The notes under the pieces: model-generated
Told to the model about the DNA's origin: nothing
The model's database searches: none
What the model saw: only the letters and a program-made list of their open reading frames with translations
Shown: positions 1 to 12,264 of the stretch, piece by piece
Layout of the letters: the number at the start of each line of letters is the position of its first letter
Position numbering within the stretch: position 1 is the stretch's first letter
Program-made: the position numbers and the translations under genes
Source of the DNA: Aurantimonas sp. Leaf443
GTDB lineage: Bacteria; Pseudomonadota; Alphaproteobacteria; Rhizobiales; Rhizobiaceae
Assembly: GCF_001425575.1 (NCBI RefSeq)
Contig: NZ_LMRD01000012.1
Coordinates: 85,694 to 149,693 of the forward strand
Direction of reading: 5' to 3'
DNA length: 64,000 nucleotides

Positions 1-881
1 GGCGCGAGGCGGCCCTCGTAGAGCGCGCGGGCGCGCACGCAGGTCATCAGCGCCTGCGAGGCGCGCGGGCCGGGGCCCCAGGAGATATGCGTGTCGGCCT
101 CCTTGTGGCCGCTGCCCGGACGCGCCGAGCGAACGAGGGCCAGGATCGCGTCCACCACGGTGGTCGGCACCGGCATGCGGCGCACCAGCGCCTGGATCTC
201 GCGAAGGCGGGGCGCGTCGATGGCGCTCGTGGCGTGGGCCTCGCTCGAACCCGTCGTCTCCATCAGGATGCGGCGCTCGGCGGCGAGATCGGGATAGGAC
301 ACGTCCACCTGCATGAGGAAACGGTCGAGCTGGGCTTCGGGCAAGGGATAGGTGCCTTCCTGCTCCAGCGGATTCTGCGTCGCGAGCACATGGAAGGGCG
401 CGGGAAGGTCGTGCCGCTCGCCGGCGACGGTGACGTGATATTCCTGCATCGACTGGAGAAGCGCCGACTGGGTGCGCGGGCTGGCGCGGTTGATCTCGTC
501 GGCCATCAGGAGCTGGGCGAAGACGGGGCCGCGCACGAAGCGGAAGGAACGCCGGCCGGTCTCGTCCTGGTCCATGACCTCCGAGCCGACGATGTCGGAG
601 GGCATGAGGTCCGGCGTGAACTGGATGCGGCGCGCGTCGAGACCGAGCGCGATGCCGAGCGTCTCGACAAGCTTGGTCTTGGCAAGGCCGGGCACGCCGA
701 CGAGGAGCGCATGGCCGCCGGCGAGGATGGAGACGAGCGTCTGCTCGACCACGCTCTCCTGGCCGAAGATGACCGTGCCGACCGTCTCGCGGACGCGCGC
801 GATGTCGGCGAGCGCGGCTTCCGCCAGCGCGATCACCGTCTCGTCCGGCAGCGTCGTCTCGCGGGGCGCCATCATGGTCAT
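1..881 (-). CDS. moxR: MoxR-family AAA+ ATPase (3' end beyond window)
   Basis: AAA+ ATPase of the MoxR type, a chaperone-like activator usually encoded beside DUF58 and von Willebrand-type genes. Translating the minus strand gives an open frame from 881 to the left edge, so the C-terminus is missing. Visible motifs are a Walker A of the MoxR form (GVPGLAKT), a Walker B (LLMADEINR), and the family segments MPSDIVGSEV and ATQNPLEQEGTYPLPEAQLD. The start at 881 is chosen over in-frame ATGs at 875 and 872 because an AGGAG lies 7 bases upstream. It is transcribed away from the DUF1285 gene. The family assignment is firm; the substrate is unknown. Confidence 0.95.
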   Translation of the reverse strand, partial: MTMMAPRETTLPDETVIALAEAALADIARVRETVGTVIFGQESVVEQTLVSILAGGHALLVGVPGLAKTKLVETLGIALGLDARRIQFTPDLMPSDIVGSEVMDQDETGRRSFRFVRGPVFAQLLMADEINRASPRTQSALLQSMQEYHVTVAGERHDLPAPFHVLATQNPLEQEGTYPLPEAQLDRFLMQVDVSYPDLAAERRILMETTGSSEAHATSAIDAPRLREIQALVRRMPVPTTVVDAILALVRSARPGSGHKEADTHISWGPGPRASQALMTCVRARALYEGRLA

Positions 882-1073
882 CGACGAACTCCTGGCTTCG
901 AGGGGAAGGGCGCCCGCTTCGCGCGTCCGGCACCGCGGCGCCGGCCCATGCGGGCAGACTGTCCGCCCGGTGCGGTCCTGGCAAGCGCCTGCAACGCAAC
1001 TATTTCGTGACTGCGAAGGCGGGCCAAAATAAGACCTCGGCCGGGCCCGGACCGCATGCCGCAGGGGATGGTG

Positions 1074-1646
1074 ATGACACAGACAGGCGACACCGCGCCA
1101 GGCGAGGGCCTCGCCGCGCTCATCGCGCGCGCCGAGCGCGCCGGCCGCGATCCGGCCCCCGTGGAGCGCTGGAACCCGCCCTTCTGCGGCGACATCGACA
1201 TGGTGATCCATGCCGACGGCCACTGGAGCTACAACGGCACCGCGATCGGCCGGCCGGCGCTCGTGCGCCTCTTCGCCAGCGTGCTGCGCCGCGACGAGGA
1301 CGGGCGCGACTATCTGGTGACACCCGGCGAGAAGCTCGGCATCACCGTGGAGGACGCCCATTTCCTCGCCGTCGAGATGAGCCGGACGGAGCGGGACGGC
1401 GAACCGCTCCTCGTCTTCCGTCTCGATTCGGGCGACGTGGTGGAGGCCGATATGGCCCATCCGCTGCGCTTCGGCGCGGGCGCGGGCTTCCGGCCGTATC
1501 TGCGCGTGCGCGGCCGACTCGAGGCCCGCCTGACGCGCGCTCTCGCGATCGAGCTCGCCGATCTCGTGGAGGAGGAGGCGGACGGCAGCCTCGCCCTTCG
1601 CTCGGGCGGAGCGCGGTTCGCGCTGCCTTCGGAGCCGGCGGGTTGA
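1074..1646 (+). CDS. DUF1285 domain protein
   Basis: Cytosolic protein of about 190 residues matching DUF1285, a family of unknown biochemical role common in Hyphomicrobiales. The recognisable core runs through WNPPFCGDIDMVIHADGHW and the segment YLVTPGEKLGITVEDAHFLA. In-frame ATGs exist at 1056, 1068 and 1074; the third is preferred because AGGGG sits 6 bases before it. It is the first gene of a tight unit with the NUDIX hydrolase (overlapping) and cca (overlapping), so the three are probably one transcript. No signal peptide or membrane segment is visible. Function is not known. Confidence 0.85.
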   Translation: MTQTGDTAPGEGLAALIARAERAGRDPAPVERWNPPFCGDIDMVIHADGHWSYNGTAIGRPALVRLFASVLRRDEDGRDYLVTPGEKLGITVEDAHFLAVEMSRTERDGEPLLVFRLDSGDVVEADMAHPLRFGAGAGFRPYLRVRGRLEARLTRALAIELADLVEEEADGSLALRSGGARFALPSEPAG

Positions 1647-2290
1647 GCGCGCGGCCGAACGTGGCGGCGCCGGCCATGGACTTCACGGCGCGGGATCTTC
1701 GCGAGCGGCTGGCGAGAGCCGCCGGCGAGGCCTTGGAGACCGAATATGGCGACCATCGCCTCAACGCCGCGCTCGTCGCCCACATGGAGCGCCGGGCGCT
1801 GCGAGCGGCCGCCGTGCTCGTGCCGGTCGTCGACCGGCCGCAGGGCGCCGGAATCATCCTGACGACGCGCACGGCCAGCCTGCGCACCCATTCGGGCCAG
1901 ATCGCGCTGCCCGGCGGCTCGATCGACCCGCAGGACGCCTCGCCGGAGGCGGCCGCCCTGCGCGAGAGCCAGGAGGAGATCGGGCTCGACCCGTCCTATG
2001 TCGAGCCCATCGGGCGCCTGCCGCGCTACGTGACGCCGAGCGGTTTCCGGATCGTGCCGGTCGTCGCCATCGTCTCGCCCGGCTTCACGCTGGTGCCCAA
2101 TCCCGCCGAGGTGGACGATGTCTTCGAGGTGCCCCTGCGGTTCCTCATGAGCCCGGACAACCACCGTGCCGAGGCGCGCGAGTTCCAGGGCGTCCTGCGG
2201 CACTATTTCACGATGCCCTACGAGACGCGCCATATCTGGGGCGTGACCGCGGGCATCCTGCGCACGCTCTACGAAAGGCTCTACGCATGA
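1643..2290 (+). CDS. NUDIX hydrolase, CoA pyrophosphatase type
   Basis: NUDIX hydrolase of the YeaB/CoA-pyrophosphatase group, expected to cleave a nucleoside diphosphate derivative such as CoA. The NUDIX box is complete: a glycine-rich entry (LPGGSIDPQD) followed by AALRESQEEIGL, giving the REx2EExG metal site. The upstream stretch TASLRTHSGQIALPGG is typical of the CoA-pyrophosphatase signature. Two starts are possible: TTG at 1643, which overlaps the previous stop and has GGAG 8 bases upstream, or ATG at 1676 with no clear ribosome site. I give the first (215 residues); the second would give 204. It overlaps cca by four bases. Confidence 0.88.
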   Translation: MSARPNVAAPAMDFTARDLRERLARAAGEALETEYGDHRLNAALVAHMERRALRAAAVLVPVVDRPQGAGIILTTRTASLRTHSGQIALPGGSIDPQDASPEAAALRESQEEIGLDPSYVEPIGRLPRYVTPSGFRIVPVVAIVSPGFTLVPNPAEVDDVFEVPLRFLMSPDNHRAEAREFQGVLRHYFTMPYETRHIWGVTAGILRTLYERLYA

Positions 2291-3522
2291 CGGCGATCGA
2301 CGCGCCCTTCCTCGCGGACCCCGGCCTGCAGCGGCTCCTGGCCTGCCTCAACGAGGGCGAGGAAACGGCCCGCGTGGTGGGCGGCGCGGTGCGCAACGCG
2401 CTGCTCGGCGAGCCGGTGCGCGACATCGACATCGCCTCCACCACGGTGCCCGAGGAGACGGTGCGCCGCGTGACGGCGGCCGGTTTCAAGGCCGTGCCCA
2501 CCGGCTTCGAGCACGGCACGATCACGGTCGTCGTCGAGGGCCGGCCCTTCGAGGTGACGACGCTGCGCCGCGACGTCGAGACCTTCGGGCGCAAGGCGAA
2601 GGTCGCCTTCGGCCGCGACTGGCAGGCGGATGCGGAGCGGCGCGACTTCACGATGAACGCGCTCTACTGCGAGGCCGACGGCACGGTGATCGATCTCGTG
2701 GGCGGCGTGGAGGACGCCCGCGAGCGGCGCCTGCGCTTCGTCGGCGAGGCGGCGACGCGCATCGAGGAGGACTATCTGCGCATCCTGCGCTTCTTCCGCT
2801 TCTTCGCCTGGTACGGGACCGGCCGGCCGGATCCCGACGCCGTGCGCGCCGCGACGCGGCTGAAGGGCGGCCTCGCGGCCATCTCGGCCGAGCGCATCTG
2901 GGCGGAACTGCGCAAGCTGCTCGCCGCGCCCGACCCCGCCCGGGCGCTCCTGTGGATGCGCCAGAGCGGCGTCCTCACCGCCGTCCTGCCCGAAAGCGAG
3001 CGCTGGGGCATCGATGCGATCCACGGGCTCGTGGCGGCGCAAGCGTCCTTCGGCTGGGCGGCGGACCCGCTCCTGCGCCTTGCAGCCATCGTGCCGCCGG
3101 ACGCGCAGCGGCTCGCGGAACTCGCCAAGCGCCTGCGCCTCTCCAATGCCGACCGCGACCGCCTTCTCGCCTTCGCCACGGCCGAGCCCGTGCAGCCGCA
3201 GGAAAGCGAGACCATGTTCCGGCGGCGTCTCTACTACGCGGACCGCTTGGCGCTCGCCGACCGGCTGCGGCTTTCCATCGCCAGCCTCCATGCCAAGGGC
3301 GCCGGCGAGGGCGACGCGATGAGCGCGCTGGCATCGCTCCAGCGCATGCTCGCCGCGACCGAGCGCTTCTCGCCGCCGGACTTCCCCGTCTCGGGCCGCG
3401 ACCTCGCCGAGAAGGGCGTCGCGCCGGGGCCGGAGATCGGCCGGCGCCTCGAGGCGCTGAAGGCCGCCTGGGTAGACAGCGGCTTCGTCCTGACCCGCGA
3501 CGCGCTGCTTTCGGGCCTGTGA
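2287..3522 (+). CDS. cca: CCA tRNA nucleotidyltransferase
   Basis: Adds or repairs the 3' CCA end of tRNA, a class II nucleotidyltransferase / poly(A) polymerase family enzyme. The N-terminal catalytic head is intact: VVGGAVRNALLG, then VRDIDIAS supplying the DxD metal pair, and RRDFTMNALYC, followed by the EEDYLRILRFFRF helix. At 411 residues it matches the alphaproteobacterial form. Its ATG overlaps the NUDIX stop (ATGA), indicating translational coupling. It ends the three-gene unit and is followed by a convergent terminator belonging to the DUF1059 gene. Confidence 0.96.
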   Translation: MTAIDAPFLADPGLQRLLACLNEGEETARVVGGAVRNALLGEPVRDIDIASTTVPEETVRRVTAAGFKAVPTGFEHGTITVVVEGRPFEVTTLRRDVETFGRKAKVAFGRDWQADAERRDFTMNALYCEADGTVIDLVGGVEDARERRLRFVGEAATRIEEDYLRILRFFRFFAWYGTGRPDPDAVRAATRLKGGLAAISAERIWAELRKLLAAPDPARALLWMRQSGVLTAVLPESERWGIDAIHGLVAAQASFGWAADPLLRLAAIVPPDAQRLAELAKRLRLSNADRDRLLAFATAEPVQPQESETMFRRRLYYADRLALADRLRLSIASLHAKGAGEGDAMSALASLQRMLAATERFSPPDFPVSGRDLAEKGVAPGPEIGRRLEALKAAWVDSGFVLTRDALLSGL

Positions 3523-3583
3523 CGGCAAGACGACGGGCCGACCGTGCTCTCGCATTGTTGAGCCTTGCGAGGCCCTGACAACG

Positions 3584-3616
3584 AAAAGGCGGCTCCCGGA
3601 GGATCCGGGGCCGCCT
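3584..3616 (-). terminator. Rho-independent terminator of the DUF1059 gene
   Basis: On the minus strand a GC-rich hairpin (arms AGGCGG...CCGCCT, extended inward by six more pairs with one bulge, loop AGGAT on the plus strand) is followed directly by TTTT. It lies 60 bases past the stop of the minus-strand DUF1059 gene and may also stop transcripts arriving from cca. Confidence 0.75.
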
Positions 3617-3678
3617 CGCAGGGCCATCTGGCCGGTTCCGGTCTCCCAACCGTGGCGCCGACCCGATCTATGCCGGTG

Positions 3679-3855
3679 TCAGTTCAGCCGTTCCTTCGTC
3701 TTGTCGCGGAAGGCGTCCATCATGCTGGGCGTGATCTGCTCGACGCCGAGCTGTTTGGCCTGGACCACCGCCCGACGAATGACTTCCACCCGCGATTCCG
3801 CACGGATGACACGCGCACAGCCGGGAATTACCTCGGCGCAATCCAGTTCATACAT
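3679..3855 (-). CDS. DUF1059 small protein
   Basis: 58-residue protein of the DUF1059 family (short, cytosolic, function unknown). It begins MYELDCAEVIPGC and continues with the conserved VIRAESRVEVIRRAVVQAK, showing the two family cysteines at residues 6 and 13. A longer in-frame start exists at 3888, but a strong GGAGG lies 7 bases before the ATG at 3855, which decides the start. It stands alone, has its own terminator, and is transcribed in the same direction as hemF just upstream of it. Confidence 0.85.
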   Translation of the reverse strand: MYELDCAEVIPGCARVIRAESRVEVIRRAVVQAKQLGVEQITPSMMDAFRDKTKERLN

Positions 3856-3955
3856 CACTTCACCTCCCTTATTCAGTCTCCCTGTCAAGAATAGTTACGG
3901 TGCAGTGAGTTTCTTTAAAAGGAGGCGAGCTTCACATTTGCGAAATATAATTCGG

Positions 3956-4864
3956 TCAAGGCCAACGAACGAGGGGAGGCATCGAGGAGAGGATGGACTC
4001 CACGTTGCCGCCCGTCTTCAGGCCGAACAGCGTCCCGCGGTCGTAGAGGAGATTGTACTCCACGTAGCGCCCGCGCCGCACGAGCTGTTCCTCGCGATCC
4101 TCGGGGGAATAGGGCGTGGCGAGATTGGCGCGCACGATATGCGGATAGACGACGACGAAGGCCTTGCCGACGTCGCGGGTGAAGGCGAAGTCCGCGTCCC
4201 AGCCGCCGGCCTCCTCGGAGGAATGCAGCCAGTCGTAGAAGATGCCGCCGACGCCGCGCGCCTCGTTGCGATGGGGAAGATAGAAGTACTCGTCGCACCA
4301 GGCCTTGTAGCGGTCGTAGTCGGCCACCCCCGCATGGCGGTCGCAGACGAACTTCATCGCGCGGTGGAAGGCGACCGTGTCCGGGTCCTCGGCCGTGCGG
4401 CGCCGGTCGAGCGTCGGCGTCAGGTCCGCGCCGCCGCCGAACCACTGCCGCGTCGTCACCACCATGCGCGTGTTCATGTGGACGGCCGGGACGTTCGGAT
4501 TGCGCAGATGCGCGATCAGCGAGATACCGGAGGCCCAGAAGGTCGGGTCTTCCTCGGCGCCGGGAATCTGCTTGCGGAACTCGGGCGAGAACTCGCCGTG
4601 CACGGTCGAGGTGTGGACGCCCACCTTCTCGAAGACGCGCCCGTGCATCATCGACATGACGCCGCCGCCGCCATCGCCCTCGCGCGTCCAGGGGGAGCGC
4701 TGGAACCGGCCGGCGGGAAGGTTCTCGGGGTCCTCGTATTCGTCCTCGATCGCCTCGAACGTGGCGCAGATGCGGTCGCGCAGCGCCTCGAACCAGCTCC
4801 TCGCCAGGAGCTTCTTCTCCTCGATCGCCTCCGGCAGGCCCTCGGGCAGTTCAGGCCGTTCCAT
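3956..4864 (-). CDS. hemF: Oxygen-dependent coproporphyrinogen III oxidase
   Basis: Converts coproporphyrinogen III to protoporphyrinogen IX with oxygen, in haem synthesis. The 302-residue protein shows the characteristic HemF blocks: [29 protein letters not shown], the substrate-binding [17 protein letters not shown], and the C-terminal [21 protein letters not shown] followed by MPPLVRW. The ATG at 4864 has GGGGA 8 bases upstream. An 8-base-arm inverted repeat lies about 100 bases upstream and could be an operator shared with the divergent small gene. Confidence 0.98.
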   Translation of the reverse strand: MERPELPEGLPEAIEEKKLLARSWFEALRDRICATFEAIEDEYEDPENLPAGRFQRSPWTREGDGGGGVMSMMHGRVFEKVGVHTSTVHGEFSPEFRKQIPGAEEDPTFWASGISLIAHLRNPNVPAVHMNTRMVVTTRQWFGGGADLTPTLDRRRTAEDPDTVAFHRAMKFVCDRHAGVADYDRYKAWCDEYFYLPHRNEARGVGGIFYDWLHSSEEAGGWDADFAFTRDVGKAFVVVYPHIVRANLATPYSPEDREEQLVRRGRYVEYNLLYDRGTLFGLKTGGNVESILSSMPPLVRWP

Positions 4865-4954
4865 GCATCGTCCCCGCTCTTGCCGCCGGGCTCGGCGAGC
4901 GCGACGGCGATTCGTCGCCTCCCGGCTCTCGTTCGTTCCTATTTTAACGAAGCC

Positions 4955-4977
4955 TGCGGGAAAGTCCTCTTCCCGCA
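4955..4977. promoter_or_regulatory. Inverted repeat TGCGGGAA-N7-TTCCCGCA between hemF and the divergent gene
   Basis: Perfect 8-base arms separated by 7 bases, centred in the 260-base gap between the divergent hemF and the gene at 5125. The geometry suits a dimeric repressor or activator. The regulator is unknown and no FNR-type TTGAT-N4-ATCAA site is seen beside it. Confidence 0.4.
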
Positions 4978-5124
4978 CATGACGCGCCAGACTTGCGCGG
5001 GGCGGGACTGGACGTCGCGGAGAAACCGGACTCGGGCGCGCGGCGAAGTGGAGGCCGGGATTCGCAATCGCGGTCGGCCTCGCTACTTTCCCGTCTGCCG
5101 CCACGGGAAGAGGGAGGTGACGCC

Positions 5125-5379
5125 ATGGCCCGTCTGGTTCGACCGCCTCTCGAGGCGCTTCGCGGACAATTGGAGAAGACGCGCGCAAGAGCTTCTGCGG
5201 GCGCCGACAATTTCGTCCGCGAGACCTACAGGCTGCCGCGCGGCGAGGCGCGCCTGAAGGCGCGCGAATGGTTCGCGCGCTATCCGAAGGCCGCCTATTG
5301 GACCTCGGTCGAGACCTGGCGGATCCTGCCGGACGACGCGGTGGAGTTCACGATGCGCCGGCTCCCCTCCGCCGACTGA
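5125..5379 (+). CDS. Small conserved-looking hypothetical protein
   Basis: 84-residue basic protein beginning [19 protein letters not shown] do not recognise a domain. The start is supported by a very strong GGGAGGTGA four bases before the ATG. The sequence is Arg/Lys/Glu-rich with a central [21 protein letters not shown] and aromatic [15 protein letters not shown]; there is no membrane segment or signal peptide. It is divergent from hemF and convergent with the XRE regulator gene 13 bases downstream. The strong ribosome site and normal codon pattern argue that it is a real gene. Confidence 0.65.
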   Translation: MARLVRPPLEALRGQLEKTRARASAGADNFVRETYRLPRGEARLKAREWFARYPKAAYWTSVETWRILPDDAVEFTMRRLPSAD

Positions 5380-5392
5380 CCAGGACGGCCCG

Positions 5393-5683
5393 TCAGGCCT
5401 CGTTCGGGCTCTCGTGCTTCGCGGTCGGCCTGTGGAGGCTGAGGCCCGGCCCGTCCTCGCCGCAATCCACGAAGCGGATTCCCGCCGTCGTCAGCGCCGA
5501 GAGGACGGCCGCTTCCGTCGCGCGGTGCAACTCGTGACGGCCGCATTCGAAGTCGCGGATGGTCGAGCGCGACACGCCGGCGGTCTCGGCGAGGTCGCTC
5601 TGCGTCCAGTCCAGGAGCCCGCGCGCGCCGCGGCAGAGTTCCGGTTTCAGGGCGGTCTTCTCGTTCAGGGTCATTCTCTTCAT
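5393..5683 (-). CDS. XRE-family helix-turn-helix regulator
   Basis: 96-residue DNA-binding protein of the Cro/C1 (XRE) type. The helix-turn-helix occupies about residues 15-45, with TQSDLAETAGVSRSTIRDFE as core, followed by an LxxALxxAGIRFV segment common to small XRE regulators. The start is uncertain: ATG at 5683 is used, but 5674 is possible and neither has a strong ribosome site. It is divergent from the ybaL antiporter gene, and a pair of ACCAATT direct repeats lies in the shared gap, so autoregulation and/or control of ybaL is a reasonable inference. Confidence 0.85.
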   Translation of the reverse strand: MKRMTLNEKTALKPELCRGARGLLDWTQSDLAETAGVSRSTIRDFECGRHELHRATEAAVLSALTTAGIRFVDCGEDGPGLSLHRPTAKHESPNEA

Positions 5684-5690
5684 AATCTCA

Positions 5691-5716
5691 ACCAATTTGG
5701 CTGATATAGACCAATT
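5691..5716. promoter_or_regulatory. Direct repeat ACCAATT (5691-5697, 5710-5716) in divergent promoter region
   Basis: Two identical 7-base copies start 19 bases apart, about two helical turns, so they face the same side of the DNA. They lie 7 and 26 bases upstream of the XRE start and about 55 bases upstream of ybaL. This is a candidate operator for the adjacent regulator. Confidence 0.4.
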
Positions 5717-5769
5717 ATGACGAAGTGATGCCGCGGTCCCGTCGAGGGGCCGGACGCCGAGGAGAGACA

Positions 5770-7794
5770 ATGCCGCACGAGACCCCGCTCATCTCCACCA
5801 TCGTCGCCGGTCTCGTCCTCGCCTTCATCCTCGGTGCCATCGCCAATCGCTTCCGCCTGCCGCCGCTCGTCGGCTACCTCGTCGCCGGCATTCTCGTCGG
5901 GCCGCACACGCCCGGCTACGTGGCGGACCAGAATCTGGCGCCCGAGCTCGCCGAGATCGGCGTCATCCTGCTGATGTTCGGCGTCGGCCTGCATTTCTCG
6001 CTGAAGGATCTCCTGTCGGTCCGCGGCATCGCCATTCCCGGCGCGCTGGTGCAGATCGCCTTCGCCACGCTGCTCGGCTGGGGCCTCGGCGCCTTCATGG
6101 GCTGGCCGCTCGGCGGCAGCCTCGTCTTCGGTCTCGCGCTTTCGGTCGCCTCCACCGTGGTGCTCCTGAAGGCGCTGCAGGAGCGGCGCCTCCTGGAGAC
6201 CGACAAGGGCAAGGTCGCCGTCGGCTGGCTCATCGTCGAGGATCTCGCGATGGTGCTGGCGCTCGTGCTCATCCCGGCCGTCGCCAGCGTCTCCATGGAG
6301 GGCGGACATGCCAGCGATCCGATGGCGCTCGCCATCGGCCAGCTGCTGGGCGTCGATCTCGGCCTCGCCGGGATCATCGGCGCGACGATCCTGAAGGTGG
6401 CGATCTTCGTGGCGCTGATGCTCGTGGTCGGCCGCAAGCTCATCCCCTGGGGCCTGCACCGCATCGTCCATACCGGCTCGCGCGAGCTGTTCCGCCTCGC
6501 GGTCCTCGCCATCGCGCTCGGCGTCGCCTACGGCGCGGCGCAGCTCTTCGGCGTCAGCCTCGCGCTCGGCGCCTTCTTCGCCGGCATGATCCTCGCCGAG
6601 AGCGAGCTCTCGCACCGCGCCGCGCAGGAGAGCCTGCCGCTGCGCGACGCCTTCGCCGTCCTGTTCTTCGTCTCGGTCGGCATGCTGTTCGATCCCTCGA
6701 TCGTCCTCACCGACCCGCTGCCGGTGCTCGCCACCGTCTTCATCATCGTCATCGGCAAGTCGCTCGCCGCCTTCGTCATCGTCCTCCTGTTCCGCCGCAC
6801 GGTGGGCACGGCCCTGGCCATCTCGGCGAGCCTTGCGCAGATCGGCGAGTTCTCCTTCATTCTCGCCGAGCTCGGTGTCGGGCTGCAGCTCCTGCCGGAG
6901 GAGGGCCGCGACCTCATCCTCGCCGGCGCGATCATCTCGATCATCCTCAATCCGCTGGTCTTCTGGCTGTCCGAGCGGATGAAGCCGAGCCTCGAGGCGC
7001 GCCTGATCCGCGCCGCGCCGCGGGCGGCCACCGCCGAGGCCGGCCTGCCCGCGAGCCCCGAGCACCCGGAACTGACGATCGACCGCGCCATCGCCCCGGC
7101 CGAGCTCGCCGGCACGAGCGAGCCCGAGACGGGCGCCGCGGCGGAGCCGGAACCGGAACCGGAGGCGGAGCCGGCCGCACCCGCCCATCTGCCCGGCGCG
7201 GACGGCGAGGCCGGCGCGCGCACCGATCTGGAGAACCACACGATCCTCGTCGGCTTCGGGCGGGTCGGCAGCCTCGTCGGCGAGGATCTGAAGGCGAGCG
7301 GCGCCGCCTTCCTCGTCATCGAGGACGCCGACGCGCGCATCGACATCCTGCGCGAGAAGGGCATCGAGGTCGTGGTCGGCAACGCGGCGAGCCGGGCGGT
7401 CATGGATCTGGCCAACCTGCCCGGCGCGCGCAGCCTCGTCATCGCCATTCCCAACGCCTTCGAGAGCGGCAACATCGCCGAGCACGCGCGTCAGGTGAAT
7501 CCGGATATGCGGATCATCGTGCGGGCGCATTCGGATGCCGAGGTCGAGCATCTGGAGCGGCTCGGGGCCGACACCGTCATCATGGGCGAGCGCGAGATCG
7601 CGCGCGGCATGATCGGGCACCTGAACGCCATCGAGGAGCCGCTGAACGTGTCCGTCGGCCCCGGCGACGTCGCCGACGCAAACGACGACCCCGAGGTGGA
7701 GCAGGATGGCGTCGCGGACGGGCGCGACGGCGAACGGACCGCTCCGCCCCCGGCCTCGGACGCCTATGACGAGGCCCGCACGCGGGCCGGTTGA
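5770..7794 (+). CDS. ybaL: CPA2 cation:proton antiporter, YbaL type, with RCK domain
   Basis: Inner-membrane monovalent cation/proton antiporter of the CPA2/Kef family. Residues 1-405 hold the multi-helix exchanger domain and resemble E. coli YbaL closely, from the N-terminal TPLISTIVAGLVLAFILG through ELAEIGVILLMFGVGLHFSL to SLAQIGEFSFILAELG. Residues 488 onward form a Rossmann RCK/TrkA-N domain with the dinucleotide motif GFGRVGSLVGEDL. Between them lies a roughly 80-residue acidic, Pro/Glu-rich linker. The total of 674 residues is longer than E. coli YbaL because of this linker and the C-terminal tail. The start at 5770 follows GAGGAGA; an earlier in-frame ATG at 5725 lacks such a site. 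Divergent from the XRE regulator. Confidence 0.93.
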   Translation: MPHETPLISTIVAGLVLAFILGAIANRFRLPPLVGYLVAGILVGPHTPGYVADQNLAPELAEIGVILLMFGVGLHFSLKDLLSVRGIAIPGALVQIAFATLLGWGLGAFMGWPLGGSLVFGLALSVASTVVLLKALQERRLLETDKGKVAVGWLIVEDLAMVLALVLIPAVASVSMEGGHASDPMALAIGQLLGVDLGLAGIIGATILKVAIFVALMLVVGRKLIPWGLHRIVHTGSRELFRLAVLAIALGVAYGAAQLFGVSLALGAFFAGMILAESELSHRAAQESLPLRDAFAVLFFVSVGMLFDPSIVLTDPLPVLATVFIIVIGKSLAAFVIVLLFRRTVGTALAISASLAQIGEFSFILAELGVGLQLLPEEGRDLILAGAIISIILNPLVFWLSERMKPSLEARLIRAAPRAATAEAGLPASPEHPELTIDRAIAPAELAGTSEPETGAAAEPEPEPEAEPAAPAHLPGADGEAGARTDLENHTILVGFGRVGSLVGEDLKASGAAFLVIEDADARIDILREKGIEVVVGNAASRAVMDLANLPGARSLVIAIPNAFESGNIAEHARQVNPDMRIIVRAHSDAEVEHLERLGADTVIMGEREIARGMIGHLNAIEEPLNVSVGPGDVADANDDPEVEQDGVADGRDGERTAPPPASDAYDEARTRAG

Positions 7795-7801
7795 GGGTCC
7801 C

Positions 7802-8272
7802 TCAGCGCGCGCCGGCGCTCCAGCGCACCTGCCGCAAGGCCTCGCCCATCGCCATGCCGGCGCTGACGGCGAGGTTCAGCGAGCGCCCGCCGCCGTCCAT
7901 GGGAATGACGAGCCGTGCGTCGGCGAGATCGTGCAGCGCCTCGGGCACGCCCGCGCTCTCGCGCCCGAAGACGAGCGCGTCGTCCGGCCGGAAGGCGAAG
8001 GCGGTGTAGGGCGTCGCGCCCCGCGTCGTGAAGAGGATCAGGCGCCGGCCGGCCGCGCGCCGCCTCGTCTCGAAGGCCGCGAAATCGTCGTGCCGCGTCA
8101 GCGCGGCCATGGCGAGATAGTCCATGCCGGCCCGTTTGAGGGCCCGGTCGCCGAGGTCGAAGCCCGCCGGGCCGATCACCTCCACGCCGACGCCGAGGCA
8201 GGCGCCGAGCCGCAGGATCGTGCCCGTGTTGCCGGCGATGTCGGGCTGGTACAGAACGATCGATGGCGTCAC
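7802..8272 (-). CDS. trmL: tRNA (cytidine(34)-2'-O)-methyltransferase
   Basis: SPOUT-fold enzyme that 2'-O-methylates the wobble base of certain leucine tRNAs. The 156-residue protein carries the TrmL signature from the N-terminal LYQPDIAGNTGTILRLGACL, through DYLAMA and LVFGRESAGVPE, to the SAM-binding knot RLVIPMDGGGRSLNLAVSAG. The start is a GTG with AGGAGA 7 bases upstream; no in-frame ATG fits. It converges with ybaL (7-base gap) and is divergent from the ABC exporter pair. Confidence 0.94.
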   Translation of the reverse strand: MTPSIVLYQPDIAGNTGTILRLGACLGVGVEVIGPAGFDLGDRALKRAGMDYLAMAALTRHDDFAAFETRRRAAGRRLILFTTRGATPYTAFAFRPDDALVFGRESAGVPEALHDLADARLVIPMDGGGRSLNLAVSAGMAMGEALRQVRWSAGAR

Positions 8273-8470
8273 GCTTTCGTCTCCTGGCTGCGGCAGGGTG
8301 GCGGGCGCGACGATTGCGCCGGGCGCGTGTGAAACTGCCGTGCCCCGTCCTATATCCACCGGCCTGGCGCCCGAAAGCCTCGCCGCGCCCGCCATGCCGT
8401 CCGTCACGAGAGACGGCGCCTGATCGAAAATGCGGCCCGACCCCCGGAGAGCCGCAGAGGGACTGCCTTC

Positions 8471-12258
<3,788 letters not shown>

Positions 12259-12264
12259 AGCGGC

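Noticed and set aside
3565..3894. A plus-strand frame over the DUF1059 gene
   Set aside because: The opposite strand encodes a recognised DUF1059 protein with a strong ribosome site and terminator; the plus frame has neither.
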